A stretch of 64,000 nt of DNA from Methanoculleus thermophilus. Lineage in GTDB: Archaea; Halobacteriota; Methanomicrobia; Methanomicrobiales; Methanoculleaceae. The translations under genes were made by a program, and so were the position numbers. The stretch covers positions 151,344 to 215,343 of the forward strand of contig NZ_BCNX01000008.1 in assembly GCF_001571405.1 (NCBI RefSeq). Direction: 5' to 3'. The notes beneath the pieces were generated by a model that was not told the DNA's origin, ran no database searches, and was given only the letters and a program-made list of their open reading frames with translations. Positions within the stretch are counted from its first letter, which is position 1; the number at the start of each line of letters is the position of its first letter. This document shows positions 25,908-34,672 of the stretch, piece by piece.

Positions 25908-25961
25908 ATGGCACGACCGACCATAGTCATGGAAACGACCGCCGTGGTGGTGGGCGCATGA
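25908..25961 (+). pseudogene. Decayed signal-peptide remnant before the second cupredoxin
   Basis: ATG at 25908 opens a 17-codon frame (MARPTIVMETTAVVVGA then TGA). This stretch and the bases before it (AACCTTTATCG, then CATGGCACGACCGACCATAG) match the leader region of the dehydrogenase gene at 23925-23965. It is a shortened, out-of-frame copy of that signal peptide. Its TGA overlaps the ATG of the cupredoxin at 25958. Confidence 0.55.
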
Positions 25962-26254
25962 CCCCGCAGGCGACAATCGATATCGCGGCCGAGAACTTTG
26001 CCTTCAATAAAAAGAGGATCACCGTCCCCGCGGGTGCAGAAGTGACGATAAACTTCGATAACCGGGACGAAGGCATCCCGCACAACGTTGCAGTCTACAC
26101 GGACTCTTCCGCGGCCACCGCGATCTCTATAGGGGAGATCATCACCGGACCGGCGCGGGCGACCTATACGTTCACAGCGCCCGCAAAGCCCGGAACCTAC
26201 TTCTTCCGGTGCGACGTCCATCCCTCGATGAACGGGGAGTTCATCGTGGAGTAG
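25958..26254 (+). CDS. Leaderless cupredoxin, duplicate of the dehydrogenase copper domain
   Basis: A 98-residue plastocyanin-like domain. It starts TIDIAAENFAFNKKRITVP and keeps all type-1 copper ligands (PHNVAVY; FFRCDVHPSMNG). It matches the C-terminal domain of the neighbouring dehydrogenase almost throughout, and the last 38 bp, including the stop, are nearly identical. No signal peptide is in frame, although a remnant lies just upstream. It is therefore either expressed without export, made by reinitiation at the ATGA overlap, or a decaying copy. Confidence 0.75.
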   Translation: MTPQATIDIAAENFAFNKKRITVPAGAEVTINFDNRDEGIPHNVAVYTDSSAATAISIGEIITGPARATYTFTAPAKPGTYFFRCDVHPSMNGEFIVE

Positions 26255-26271
26255 GGGGATAACCCCTGTTT

Positions 26272-27177
26272 TTAAAGAACGGCGCCGGCGATGATCGCTA
26301 TGGCGTAGACGAGCAGTGATGCATGCATGAGCGGCAGCGCCCGAATCGCCGCGCCCGGGCTCTTTTCCCGGAGGACGATGTAGTTTGCGGCCCCTAGAAG
26401 GATGAGCCCTGCAGAAAACCCGGCGATGGTGATCGGCCCGAGTGCGAGACCAAAGACGAGCGCTATCGCGGCGTGGACGGCCGAGAAGCCGAGCGTCCAG
26501 GCGACTGCTCCCTTCATGCCGTAGAGGACCGGTATCGTCGCCATCCCCCGTGCACGGTCGTTTCTGATATCGGCGATATCGTTTGCTGCAAGGTGGGCGA
26601 GCGTCCAGGGATAGAAGAAGAGGAAGTAGAGGAGGGCGGTCGCGTCCGGGCTCCCGTGCACCAGGTAGCCGGCGACCGGGAAGAGGGCAAAGTCCGTCCG
26701 CCCGATTACCTGGGCTATCGGCAGGGTCTGGCTGCGCTTTTTGGTCTGGTAGAAGTACTCGACCAGATACGAGTACCCCATGATCGCGAGGACGTAGAGG
26801 CTGTGCGGTGCAGGCAGCGTCACGGCGAGCGCGGTTGCGCTTGCCGCGAGGGCTATGAAGACCGCAAAGGCCGCCCGGGCCGAGATCCGCCCTTCTGCTA
26901 TCGGCCGTCCTCTCACCGGGCGCCAGTAGCGGGTGAGCGACCCTTCGACCTCCCGGCGGTCGTACTCTTCATCAACGTAGTCGTTCAGAACGAGCCCGGC
27001 GAGAAACCCAGAGAGCCCGATGAGAGCGGCCCGGGCGATGAGTTCCCACGAGAACCCGCCGTAGTTCTCAAACGCAAGCATGAGCCCCGAACAGAAGAGC
27101 AGCGGCCAGACGAAGAAGAAGTGAATCCGGGTCAGGTCGGCGAGCGCCGCGAGGGTCTCTTTCATGCTGTATGCCAT
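26272..27177 (-). CDS. UbiA-family prenyltransferase
   Basis: A 301-residue membrane enzyme with about eight helices and the two Asp-rich prenyl-diphosphate motifs: [15 protein letters not shown] (about residue 70) and [13 protein letters not shown] (about residue 200). The family joins polyprenyl chains to acceptors such as geranylgeranylglyceryl phosphate or aromatic rings; the acceptor cannot be read from sequence. ATG at 27177 (MAYSMKETL) is preferred to an in-frame TTG seven codons earlier. It is divergent from rubredoxin. Confidence 0.85.
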   Translation of the reverse strand: MAYSMKETLAALADLTRIHFFFVWPLLFCSGLMLAFENYGGFSWELIARAALIGLSGFLAGLVLNDYVDEEYDRREVEGSLTRYWRPVRGRPIAEGRISARAAFAVFIALAASATALAVTLPAPHSLYVLAIMGYSYLVEYFYQTKKRSQTLPIAQVIGRTDFALFPVAGYLVHGSPDATALLYFLFFYPWTLAHLAANDIADIRNDRARGMATIPVLYGMKGAVAWTLGFSAVHAAIALVFGLALGPITIAGFSAGLILLGAANYIVLREKSPGAAIRALPLMHASLLVYAIAIIAGAVL

Positions 27178-27253
27178 CTCTTCCGTATCCTCGTTCAAAA
27201 ACGTTCCAGGTCACGCATCAGATTTAAATTCGCTGTCGGCAAAATCCACAATC

Positions 27254-27433
27254 ATGAAGACATACCGCTGCTCGATATGCGGGCATATCTATAACCCCTC
27301 GACCGGTGATGCGGATATTCCGCCGGGAACCGCGTTTGAAAACCTCTCTGACGACTGGCGCTGCCCGGTCTGCCTTGCCGAGAAGAGCAAGTTTTCCCCG
27401 TTCGACTCGCCGCTCGCGAGGCTCGGGCTCTGA
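27254..27433 (+). CDS. Rubredoxin
   Basis: A 59-residue electron carrier with one FeS4 site: [14 protein letters not shown] and [11 protein letters not shown]. The aromatic and glycine residues of the fold (Y4, the PPGTAFENL loop, W before the second CPVC) are present. It probably supplies electrons to rubrerythrin or other oxygen-defence proteins in this window (inference). The ATG at 27254 starts exactly at the domain. Confidence 0.95.
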   Translation: MKTYRCSICGHIYNPSTGDADIPPGTAFENLSDDWRCPVCLAEKSKFSPFDSPLARLGL

Positions 27434-27552
27434 ACTCAAGTCCAGCCGGGGCAGGACCCTGCTCCCCACATTTCTCTCCAGCCTGGAGTTGCCCAAACTA
27501 TATATAATCCCGGGGTCATCCGTGCCTCCCCTCACAGGGGGAGGTCGAAGAG

Positions 27553-28035
27553 ATGCAGAAGCGCTGGCTAGTTCTTGCGGCAGTACTCGCGGCCTGCTGC
27601 ATTGGGGCAGTCTCCGCCCAGGAAGCCGTGGGGATGAATGCAACCGAGAACGCCTCGATCCAGGTGACGGATCAGATGATCGAGGGCGATGCGGTCGTAG
27701 GGAACGTCACGATCCGCGAGGTCGTGAGCAACGGGACCGGATGGCTCGTTATTCACAACAATCTCTTCGGGCATCCCGGCGGGGTCATCGGCTATACGCC
27801 GGTCGAGCCCGGGATGAATGAGAATGTCACGGTCACCATCCACACCTTCGTCGCCACCGATGCCCTCTTTGCCGTCCTGCACCATGACGCTGGTGAGGCG
27901 GGCGTCTTTGAATACCCCGTCCCCGACGTCGAGCAGAGGGCGGAGGGCGAGATCGTGATCGTGCCCTTCAACGTCACGGCGGAGAATGCCACCCTGCTCA
28001 ACCTGACGGAACTCTCTTCCGGCGGCAGGACCTGA
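27553..28035 (+). CDS. Secreted DUF7282-like protein
   Basis: A 160-residue protein with a signal peptide (1-22, ending AVSAQ). Its body is a beta-rich domain with TGWLVIHNNLFGHPGGVIGYTPV, a charged turn, VTVTIHTFVATDALFAVLHHD and a C-terminal EIVIVPFNVTAENAT. This matches the DUF7282-type domain of archaeal cell-surface proteins. Six or more NxT/NxS sites fit a glycosylated exported protein. The function is unknown. Confidence 0.75.
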   Translation: MQKRWLVLAAVLAACCIGAVSAQEAVGMNATENASIQVTDQMIEGDAVVGNVTIREVVSNGTGWLVIHNNLFGHPGGVIGYTPVEPGMNENVTVTIHTFVATDALFAVLHHDAGEAGVFEYPVPDVEQRAEGEIVIVPFNVTAENATLLNLTELSSGGRT

Positions 28036-28134
28036 TAAACTTAAAACTCCTTTTTCCAGACCAGCCGTAGAGATCCTTTTGTCGTTTCATCTTATCCCGA
28101 TTTATATAGAATCATCAAGCAGATCTACCCTGTC

Positions 28135-28245
28135 ATGGAGCACAAAAAACACCCCGCGACCGCCGGAGAGATCCGGCCGGTGCTCGAGGGATATAAATCG
28201 AATTTCCTGAAAAATATCCCTAAACTGGAGGGATTATCGGCATGA
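28135..28245 (+). CDS. Putative 36-residue peptide coupled to the DUF1294 gene
   Basis: ATG at 28135 opens a frame encoding MEHKKHPATAGEIRPVL then an amphipathic C-terminus. Its TGA overlaps the ATG of the DUF1294 gene by 4 bp (ATGA), and AT-rich promoter-like sequence (TTTATATAG) lies about 30 bp upstream of the ATG. The overlap and promoter spacing support a real gene or a leader peptide that couples translation. I recognise no family. Confidence 0.5.
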   Translation: MEHKKHPATAGEIRPVLEGYKSNFLKNIPKLEGLSA

Positions 28246-28514
28246 TCCTCCTTGAGGCCGCGATCGCGATCTATCTTACTATAAACGCCGCCGCGTTCCT
28301 TGCATACTACAGCGACAAACGATCGGCGAGACGCTCGGCCTGGAGGACTCCGGAGAAGACGCTCCTTGTCATGGCGCTGCTCGGGCCGTTTGGCGCTCTT
28401 TTCGCGATGCGGCTTTTCCGGCACAAGACGCAGAAAGGGAAGTTCCGGCTTGTCCCGCTCTTTCTCTGCCTGCATATCGTGCTTGCCGTCGCGTTTGTCC
28501 TGACGCTCACGTAA
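28242..28514 (+). CDS. DUF1294 membrane protein
   Basis: A 90-residue protein with three hydrophobic segments and the DUF1294 core: AYYSDKRSARRSAWRTPEKTL, then GPFGALFAMRLFRHKTQKGKF. The function is unknown. It starts inside the stop codon of the small upstream frame, so translation is likely coupled. Confidence 0.85.
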   Translation: MILLEAAIAIYLTINAAAFLAYYSDKRSARRSAWRTPEKTLLVMALLGPFGALFAMRLFRHKTQKGKFRLVPLFLCLHIVLAVAFVLTLT

Positions 28515-28600
28515 CCGGGATATGGAAGGGATGCCGGACCTCAAAATCGGCGATTAACTCAAAGGCAAAGTTAAAAGAGTTCTCTGTATCATCAGATGGT

Positions 28601-29239
28601 ATGGCATACGAGTACGGGTCGCCATCCCGCCCGATCCGGGAGATCCTCACAGTGCTCCGGGATGATCTTGCCCGCACGTATCGGGCGGAGTACCTTCCCG
28701 CCCACCGGCGATCGCCCCGGAAAAGTCGAAGGCTCCGGCGGATCCGGGGATGGAGCCGGCACCTCTCCCGTCTGGTTGCAGATATCGACCGGGTGATGGA
28801 TGTGGTTCTCCCCCGGATCGAGCGCGAGACCGGGCATACCTTCCGGGACCACGACGGGATCGTCCGCGTCCTTATGAGCCCCTCCACAGAACGGCTGTTT
28901 CTCGGGATCCTGGGCGATATTCCGGAAGACGCGCTCAACGTCCCGGCACGAGACCTTGCAATACTTGCGCACTCCCTCAAGGACGCACGAGCCCTCGCCA
29001 TCATCGGCGACGTCACCCTGCAGTTGAAGGTCATGCACGGTGAGCACCCGATGAAGTTTGCCTCTCTCGCCGACCGGTGGGGACTGCATGAGAACCGGAT
29101 CGGTCTTTCCAGCCATTACCGTCCGACGGGTGAGACCCTGATGCAGGAGAAAGAGGCCCTTGCGCGGGCCACTCTCGGCCTCATATACATCGAAGGAGGC
29201 GCCGATGCGTTGAGGGCGGCGGTACCGCTTCTTTCCTGA
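28601..29239 (+). CDS. Possible degenerate RNase III-like protein
   Basis: A 212-residue protein, not firmly recognised. The second half reads like an RNase III domain. ALAIIGDVTLQ sits where the signature LEFLGDAVL would be, and ATLGLIYIEGGADAL where EALIGAIYLDGG would be, with a similar spacing. Compared with active enzymes the first acidic residue of the signature and both acids before the second motif are missing (ARATLG), so nuclease activity is doubtful. The N-terminus is basic (HRRSPRKSRRLRRIRG), which could bind RNA. It is convergent with chorismate mutase. Confidence 0.45.
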   Translation: MAYEYGSPSRPIREILTVLRDDLARTYRAEYLPAHRRSPRKSRRLRRIRGWSRHLSRLVADIDRVMDVVLPRIERETGHTFRDHDGIVRVLMSPSTERLFLGILGDIPEDALNVPARDLAILAHSLKDARALAIIGDVTLQLKVMHGEHPMKFASLADRWGLHENRIGLSSHYRPTGETLMQEKEALARATLGLIYIEGGADALRAAVPLLS

Positions 29240-29242
29240 TCC

Positions 29243-29527
29243 TCACGGCAGGTTGCCGTCCCCGCTGCACTCGCGCTGCCGCTCCTCGCTCATATCGATC
29301 AGGATCTCAAAGATCCGCCGGACGGAGATCGGGTCGATCCGGCTCTCGACGGCGTAGGTGAAGACCCGGTCGAGGACTACCTTCCGCTGTGGTCCGTCGT
29401 GAATGGGAAGGCCGTTCTCCTGCTTGATCCTGGCAATCTCTGCTGCAAGTCTCTGCCGTTCCGCAATCAGATCGATGATCTTCTCATCGACCTCGCGAAT
29501 CTCATTCCTGACGGCATCAAGGGACAT
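29243..29527 (-). CDS. aroQ: Chorismate mutase (AroQ type)
   Basis: A 94-residue all-helical enzyme that turns chorismate into prephenate for Phe and Tyr synthesis. It is the single-domain archaeal form: RNEIREVDEKIIDLIAERQ with R6 and R18-type active-site residues, ARIKQENGLPIHDGPQR and the C-terminal helix SVRRIFEILIDMSEERQ. It stands alone rather than fused to prephenate dehydratase or dehydrogenase. Confidence 0.9.
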   Translation of the reverse strand: MSLDAVRNEIREVDEKIIDLIAERQRLAAEIARIKQENGLPIHDGPQRKVVLDRVFTYAVESRIDPISVRRIFEILIDMSEERQRECSGDGNLP

Positions 29528-29619
29528 ACTCCATGATTGGCCGCAGGCGGGGAATAAACCTGCGGGTTGACTTGAGAGAGCAGAAAAATATTATCGTCTT
29601 GGGATAAACCTGGTACCGA

Positions 29620-30207
29620 ATGCTGGAACGAATACCGCTACGCGAGCGTCGGGACCTCCTGATCGCGTGGCTTGCCATATCGGTCGCCTTCACCCTGATC
29701 TATATCCGGGGCGGAGTGAGCCCGATCGGGCTCCTCTTCTTCTTCGTGATGTCTCTCGTCACGGTAGGGGTCGCCTTTGTCCTCCACGAACTCGCGCACA
29801 AGTTCGCCGCCATGCGTTACGGCTACTGGGCCGAGTTCAAGAAGGACAACCAGATGCTCCTCGTCGCCGTGGTGATGGCGGCGCTCGTCGGGATCGTCTT
29901 TGCGGCGCCGGGGGCGACGTATGTCTACGGGAACGCGACACGAAACGAGAACGGAAGGATATCGGCGGCAGGCCCGGTCACGAATCTCCTCCTCTGCATA
30001 CCCTTCGCGGCGCTGATGCTCTTCGGCGGCGGCGGACTTCTCGGTACCGTGGGTCTCGTCGGGCTCCGGGTGAACGCCATGATCGCGACCTTCAATATGC
30101 TCCCGATCAGCGTTCTTGATGGCCGCAAGATCCTTGCCTGGAACCCGGTCATCTTTGCGGTGCTCATCATCGCCTCCCTCGGCATCCTCTTCTGGTCCCT
30201 CCTCTGA
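29620..30207 (+). CDS. Site-2-type (M50) zinc metalloprotease
   Basis: A 195-residue membrane protein with about five or six helices. The zinc motif HELAHKFAAMRYG lies in a membrane segment (about residue 57). A second conserved region, NMLPISVLDGRK, corresponds to the NPxDG motif that supplies the third ligand. Archaeal short M50 proteins of this kind cut within membranes, but the substrate is unknown. It is convergent with the large histidine kinase. Confidence 0.85.
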   Translation: MLERIPLRERRDLLIAWLAISVAFTLIYIRGGVSPIGLLFFFVMSLVTVGVAFVLHELAHKFAAMRYGYWAEFKKDNQMLLVAVVMAALVGIVFAAPGATYVYGNATRNENGRISAAGPVTNLLLCIPFAALMLFGGGGLLGTVGLVGLRVNAMIATFNMLPISVLDGRKILAWNPVIFAVLIIASLGILFWSLL

Positions 30208-30227
30208 GGGTCCCCCTCTTCTGATTT

Positions 30228-33200
30228 TTAAGCTCGTTTCAGCCAGAACCGGAATGCCGCTCCGCATTCCGGCCGGCCTGGCACACGATCGTCGACCCGG
30301 ATCCGGCCGCCGTAGCGCTCAATAAGCATCCGGGTGATGTAGAGCCCGAGCCCCTGGCCGCTCTTCTGGCTCTTGATCTGACCAAACCGCATGAATATGG
30401 CCTCTTTCATATCGTCGGGAACCCCCGGTCCGGTATCCTCGATGGCGATCAGGATCTCCTCGCCCTCATCCTCCACCCGGATCGCCACCTCGACCTTGGG
30501 CCCGCCGAACTTGATGGCGTTTCCTATGAGATTCGTGAAGACCTCGGGGAGAAGCCGGTCGGCCATGACCGAGAGGCTTGTACCGCCGTAATGGAACTGG
30601 ATCTCGGGGAAGATCGCGATCTCATCCCGGATAACCCGGTCCAGATCGATCGGCACGAGTTTGACCGATTCGCGGTGAATTCTGCGGATTGTCGAGACGT
30701 TTCTTAAGATCTCGACGCTCTTCCTGATGCTTGCGCGGAGTTTTTCTGCATAGATTTTTTCCTCCCCATCAAGCATATCGGCGAGGAGGTTTGTGTAGAG
30801 ACCCGAGATGTTCTCGGCGTTTCTGATATCGTGGCTCAAGATGTCGAGGTAGAGGTTTGCCTCCTCTTTGGCCATCTCGAGTTGTCGGATGAGCAGTGCG
30901 CGCTCGATCGAGGCTCCAACCTCCCTCCCTACAGCAGCAAGGAGGGACCTGTCGGTCTCGGTGAACCGATTGTTTCCTTGCGGGATGACGTTCAGGGCAC
31001 CGATCACCCTCCCGTGTGCCACAATCGGGACGCTGGCATAGCGAAGCGGTGTACTCTCCCCCTCTTCCGGGAGATCATCACGAAATACGGTTCTTCCTTC
31101 TACCAGAACCTCTCTGTATGGCGGGGCATTGATATCCCGAATGCATGGCTGCGGGGTGAAACCTTCAGGGAGACCCTTTGAGTAGACGAGGCGGGCTCTT
31201 TTGCCTCCCTGTTCTTTTAAGTAGATGCTCCCGCCTGCAAGGTCGAGGAGGGCGAGGGTCACCGTGAGCACCCGCTCCACTACCTCGTTGCTGTCCGTTG
31301 CGGACGCCGATGCGCCGATGATCTGGTTTAAGATCGAGAGTGCCCGGTTATGGGCTTGAATCTCTGCTTCGGCCTCTTTCAGGTCGGTGATATCGGTGAG
31401 CGTCTCGGCAAGGCAGATGGGGTTTCCGTCATTATCCGTGACGCAGCTCCCCGAGAACATGATGTGGAAGGTTGTCCCGTCCCGCCTCCTGCCGACCCGC
31501 TCACCGGTGTACCTGCCGGTCTTGAGGAGTCTTTGAAGAGCATCTGCGGCCTCCGCCTCGTCGTGCCAGAACTCCGTAACCGATCTCCCCAGCACCTCGG
31601 AGGCAGAAGCATAGCCCCACAGGGAAAGGAAGGCCTGGTTGACGTAGGTCAGGCGACCGCGAAGATCGGCGATGGCAAAAGCGCTCGGCGAGGATGCTAT
31701 CGCCATATCCCGGATCCGGAGGTCGAGTTCGGCCTGTTGCTGCCTGGTGACGTCGCGGAGCGAGTAGAGCGTCCCGGTAACCCGCCCGGAGTCGTCGGTT
31801 AATGTGCTGAGGATCACGTCGATGGATATAGTCTCGCCATCCCGCTTCTGGTGACCGGCAACGCCGCGCCATGTTCCGGACGACAGGAGGGCGTTCTTCG
31901 CCATCTCTTCCTCGCCCGTATGAAGCCACTCAATGCCGAAGAGCTCCGGGATCGGCCGCCCGAGAGCCTCGTCGGAAGGAACGCCGAAGAGCCGCTCTGC
32001 CGCCCGGTTCATGTAGGTGATCCTCTCATCCGTATCGACCGCGATCACGGCGTCCTCTACCTGCGAGAGCACCTGCGCCTGGAACCGGAGTTGCTCTTCC
32101 GCCCGCTTCTGGTCGGTGATGTCGCGGCAGATCCCGATCAGATTCCGGACGGTACCGTCGGGTCCCGCCATCGGGATGAGGCGCACCTCAAGCCAGACAT
32201 CTCCACCGGCCCCGTGTACCAGGGCCTCCTCGGTGAGGATCTCCCCGGGCGACGCGATTGCAATCGGGATCGTCGTGCGCCACCATTCCCCGAGACCGGG
32301 CAGAAACAGTTCCTGGATGTTCTTTCCCCGCAGTCCCTCCGGGTCGGTGCCGACCAGACGGCCGCCGGCACTGTTCACGTAGAGGACGTCCCCCCTGGTA
32401 TCGATGAGGAAGATGACGTCCGGCGACAGTTCCGTAAGCGCCCGGTAACGCTCCCTGCTTTCACGGAGCGCCTGAGCCATGCGCATCTCCTCGCTGATAT
32501 CGACCGTGGTGACCATGATGCAGATCGGATCTTCGGAATCGTCCTTGAGGAGCACCACGGTAACATGGGCGATGAATTCCGTCCCGTTGGTCTTTCTACA
32601 GACAAGTTTCCCGGTGTACTTCCCGCCCTCCGCTAATGTCGCAAGAATCCTCTCAACCTGGGTCGGTTCCACCCAGAACTCCGCGATATGCCGACCGAGA
32701 ACCTCCTCCGGGTCGGTCAACCCGTTCATCTCCAGTAGTGCCCGGTTGACGTGCGTGATGTTGCCGTCGAGGTCGGCGATGGCGATCGCGGCAAGCGACG
32801 ACTCAAGCGAGACCTTCCCAATCTGGAGTTCCCTCTCCGCCTCCTTTCTCTTCGTGATATCGGAGTACGTCCCCGCGATCCGGATCGGCCTGCCGCCGGC
32901 ATCGCGCCTGACGACCCGGAGCCGGCCGAGCACATAGACCCACTTCCCGGACGCGGAGCGCATCCGAAACTCTATCTCGGCGTGATCGCGCTCTCCCGTG
33001 GCGAGAGCCGTGAACACCATCTCTACACGGGCGCGGTCCTTCGGGTGAACGAGCGCGAGAATCGTGGGAATCGTGGGCACGAATGCATCCGGACTGTAGC
33101 CGAGCATCGTAAAATTCCGGGAACTGTAGTAGATCGCCCCGGAACTGACGTCCCAGTCTATCAGCCCGTCTTCTGCCGCCGAGAGTGCGAGGCTCAGCCG

Positions 33201-33932
33201 CTCTTCACTCTCCCGCAATGCCTGCTCCGCACGCCGTCGCTCGGTCACGTCAAGGAGCGACATCACCGAACGGGCCGTCCCCGGGATCAGGCCGATGGTT
33301 GCCTCGACGACGTGAAAATTGCCGGAACGGTCGACGAACGTGAAGGAGTAGTTCTTCGGTGCAGCACCGGGCTCTCTCCGCCTGAGAGAGTGATATCCGA
33401 GGATCCTCTCCTTCTCGCAGTCTAATGCGATGAAATCGAAGAGCCGCTTCTCTCCGATGATCTCCTGGCGCGAGTATCCGGAGAGCCGCTCGAACTCCGT
33501 GTTTGCGACCGAGATGGTGCCGTCTTCCTCGATGAGGATGGTTGCAGTCCCGGTGTACTCGACGATCGCCTCGTAGTCTCTCTTATGGTCAGGTTCCTCC
33601 CGGAACCGGAGCAACCAACCCTTCTCCGACGAGGTCCTCCAGCCCGAGCAGAAGTATCGCCGCTCGCTTCCGTCCGGTGCACGGAGCCGGCACTCAAAAT
33701 CCGCAATCTTATCATGGGTGGCCGCCGCGAGCCTCGCGGCAAGGTTGGATATTGCGTTTGGTATCCCCCCGGGTCTGCCATCCACCCCTCCAAACATCCG
33801 GTGGAAGGCCGGGTTCGCCCAGACGACGGTGCAGTCCTCGTTGACCACGAGAATGCCGTCGTCGATCTCGTCGAGTATTCGGTATTCCTGGGGCTCGATG
33901 GGGGTCACACGCGATCCTTCTGCAGCCCTCAA
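30228..33932 (-). CDS. Large cytoplasmic multi-PAS/GAF histidine kinase
   Basis: A 1234-residue sensor kinase without visible membrane helices. I count seven PAS domains (starting near residues 15, 135, 250, 375, 500, 625 and 745), several followed by PAC motifs. A GAF domain follows (about 865-1015; SILNQIIGASASATDSN). The kinase core has H-box ILSHDIRN (His1034), N-box FTNLIGNAIKFGG and G-boxes EDTGPGVP and GQGLGLYI. No receiver domain or response regulator gene is adjacent, so its partner is unknown. Several PAS could bind haem or flavin and sense redox state (inference from the family). Confidence 0.9.
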   Translation of the reverse strand: MRAAEGSRVTPIEPQEYRILDEIDDGILVVNEDCTVVWANPAFHRMFGGVDGRPGGIPNAISNLAARLAAATHDKIADFECRLRAPDGSERRYFCSGWRTSSEKGWLLRFREEPDHKRDYEAIVEYTGTATILIEEDGTISVANTEFERLSGYSRQEIIGEKRLFDFIALDCEKERILGYHSLRRREPGAAPKNYSFTFVDRSGNFHVVEATIGLIPGTARSVMSLLDVTERRRAEQALRESEERLSLALSAAEDGLIDWDVSSGAIYYSSRNFTMLGYSPDAFVPTIPTILALVHPKDRARVEMVFTALATGERDHAEIEFRMRSASGKWVYVLGRLRVVRRDAGGRPIRIAGTYSDITKRKEAERELQIGKVSLESSLAAIAIADLDGNITHVNRALLEMNGLTDPEEVLGRHIAEFWVEPTQVERILATLAEGGKYTGKLVCRKTNGTEFIAHVTVVLLKDDSEDPICIMVTTVDISEEMRMAQALRESRERYRALTELSPDVIFLIDTRGDVLYVNSAGGRLVGTDPEGLRGKNIQELFLPGLGEWWRTTIPIAIASPGEILTEEALVHGAGGDVWLEVRLIPMAGPDGTVRNLIGICRDITDQKRAEEQLRFQAQVLSQVEDAVIAVDTDERITYMNRAAERLFGVPSDEALGRPIPELFGIEWLHTGEEEMAKNALLSSGTWRGVAGHQKRDGETISIDVILSTLTDDSGRVTGTLYSLRDVTRQQQAELDLRIRDMAIASSPSAFAIADLRGRLTYVNQAFLSLWGYASASEVLGRSVTEFWHDEAEAADALQRLLKTGRYTGERVGRRRDGTTFHIMFSGSCVTDNDGNPICLAETLTDITDLKEAEAEIQAHNRALSILNQIIGASASATDSNEVVERVLTVTLALLDLAGGSIYLKEQGGKRARLVYSKGLPEGFTPQPCIRDINAPPYREVLVEGRTVFRDDLPEEGESTPLRYASVPIVAHGRVIGALNVIPQGNNRFTETDRSLLAAVGREVGASIERALLIRQLEMAKEEANLYLDILSHDIRNAENISGLYTNLLADMLDGEEKIYAEKLRASIRKSVEILRNVSTIRRIHRESVKLVPIDLDRVIRDEIAIFPEIQFHYGGTSLSVMADRLLPEVFTNLIGNAIKFGGPKVEVAIRVEDEGEEILIAIEDTGPGVPDDMKEAIFMRFGQIKSQKSGQGLGLYITRMLIERYGGRIRVDDRVPGRPECGAAFRFWLKRA

Positions 33933-34051
33933 AAGCGTCTGTAGAGTGCTACGAGAGAGAAATCTTATTATATTGTATTAATGCATTCCGGTTTTGGGCT
34001 GCTATGAAATATTTTTTTTCACCAATATCTGGCTCTGGATAGAGGGTAAAA

Positions 34052-34672
34052 TCAGTTATTGACCTGTTCACCCTCCTTTTTGACGAGAGCGACCACACTC
34101 CGCCCCTTCTCCCGCGCCTCTGCGAGTGCGGTTGGGTGCCCCTTAATCCCTCCGTAGCGGTCGAGATCGTTTGCAATGACGTTGTCCCAGTAATCGAACC
34201 CGGTGGTGTTGAAGAAAGCGGTGATCGCCGGAAACGCCGCATCGAAGACGTTCTCCCAACCGAGTCCCGCGGTCGATACAAAGATCCCCTTATGCCGGCG
34301 GATATGCTCTGGCGTGTAGTAAAGATTCTTCTTGATGAACTTGCGCGCCCAGAGGTACTGGGCCCGGTCGATCAATCCTTTCGTCTCCGCCGTGATCCCC
34401 ATCGAGTAGATCGGGGATGCTATGATGAGAACATCGGCGGCTGCAATCTTTTCAAAGATCTCCGTAAGATCGTCGGTGATGACACATACCCCGGTCCGGT
34501 GGCAGGCGTTGCATCCCCGGCACGAGGTATAGTTGAGCAACCGGAGGATGATCTTCTCCGCATCCGCTCCCGCTTCCCGGGCTCCCTCAAGGACGGTATC
34601 AAGGAGCGTCTCGGTGTTCCCATGCCGCCGGGGGCTGCCGGAGATTCCGAGGACTTTTACTGGTTTGTTCAT
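34052..34672 (-). CDS. Iron-sulfur flavoprotein (Isf-like), copy 1
   Basis: A 206-residue flavodoxin-fold protein: FMN loop GISGSPRRHGNTETLLD, cluster cysteines CRGCNACHRTGVC, and second flavin loop IASPIYSMGITAETKGLIDR. Isf proteins of methanogens bind FMN and a 4Fe-4S cluster and take electrons from ferredoxin to reduce oxygen or peroxide. Its start overlaps the stop of the paralogue upstream by 4 bp, so the two form an operon. Confidence 0.88.
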   Translation of the reverse strand: MNKPVKVLGISGSPRRHGNTETLLDTVLEGAREAGADAEKIILRLLNYTSCRGCNACHRTGVCVITDDLTEIFEKIAAADVLIIASPIYSMGITAETKGLIDRAQYLWARKFIKKNLYYTPEHIRRHKGIFVSTAGLGWENVFDAAFPAITAFFNTTGFDYWDNVIANDLDRYGGIKGHPTALAEAREKGRSVVALVKKEGEQVNN

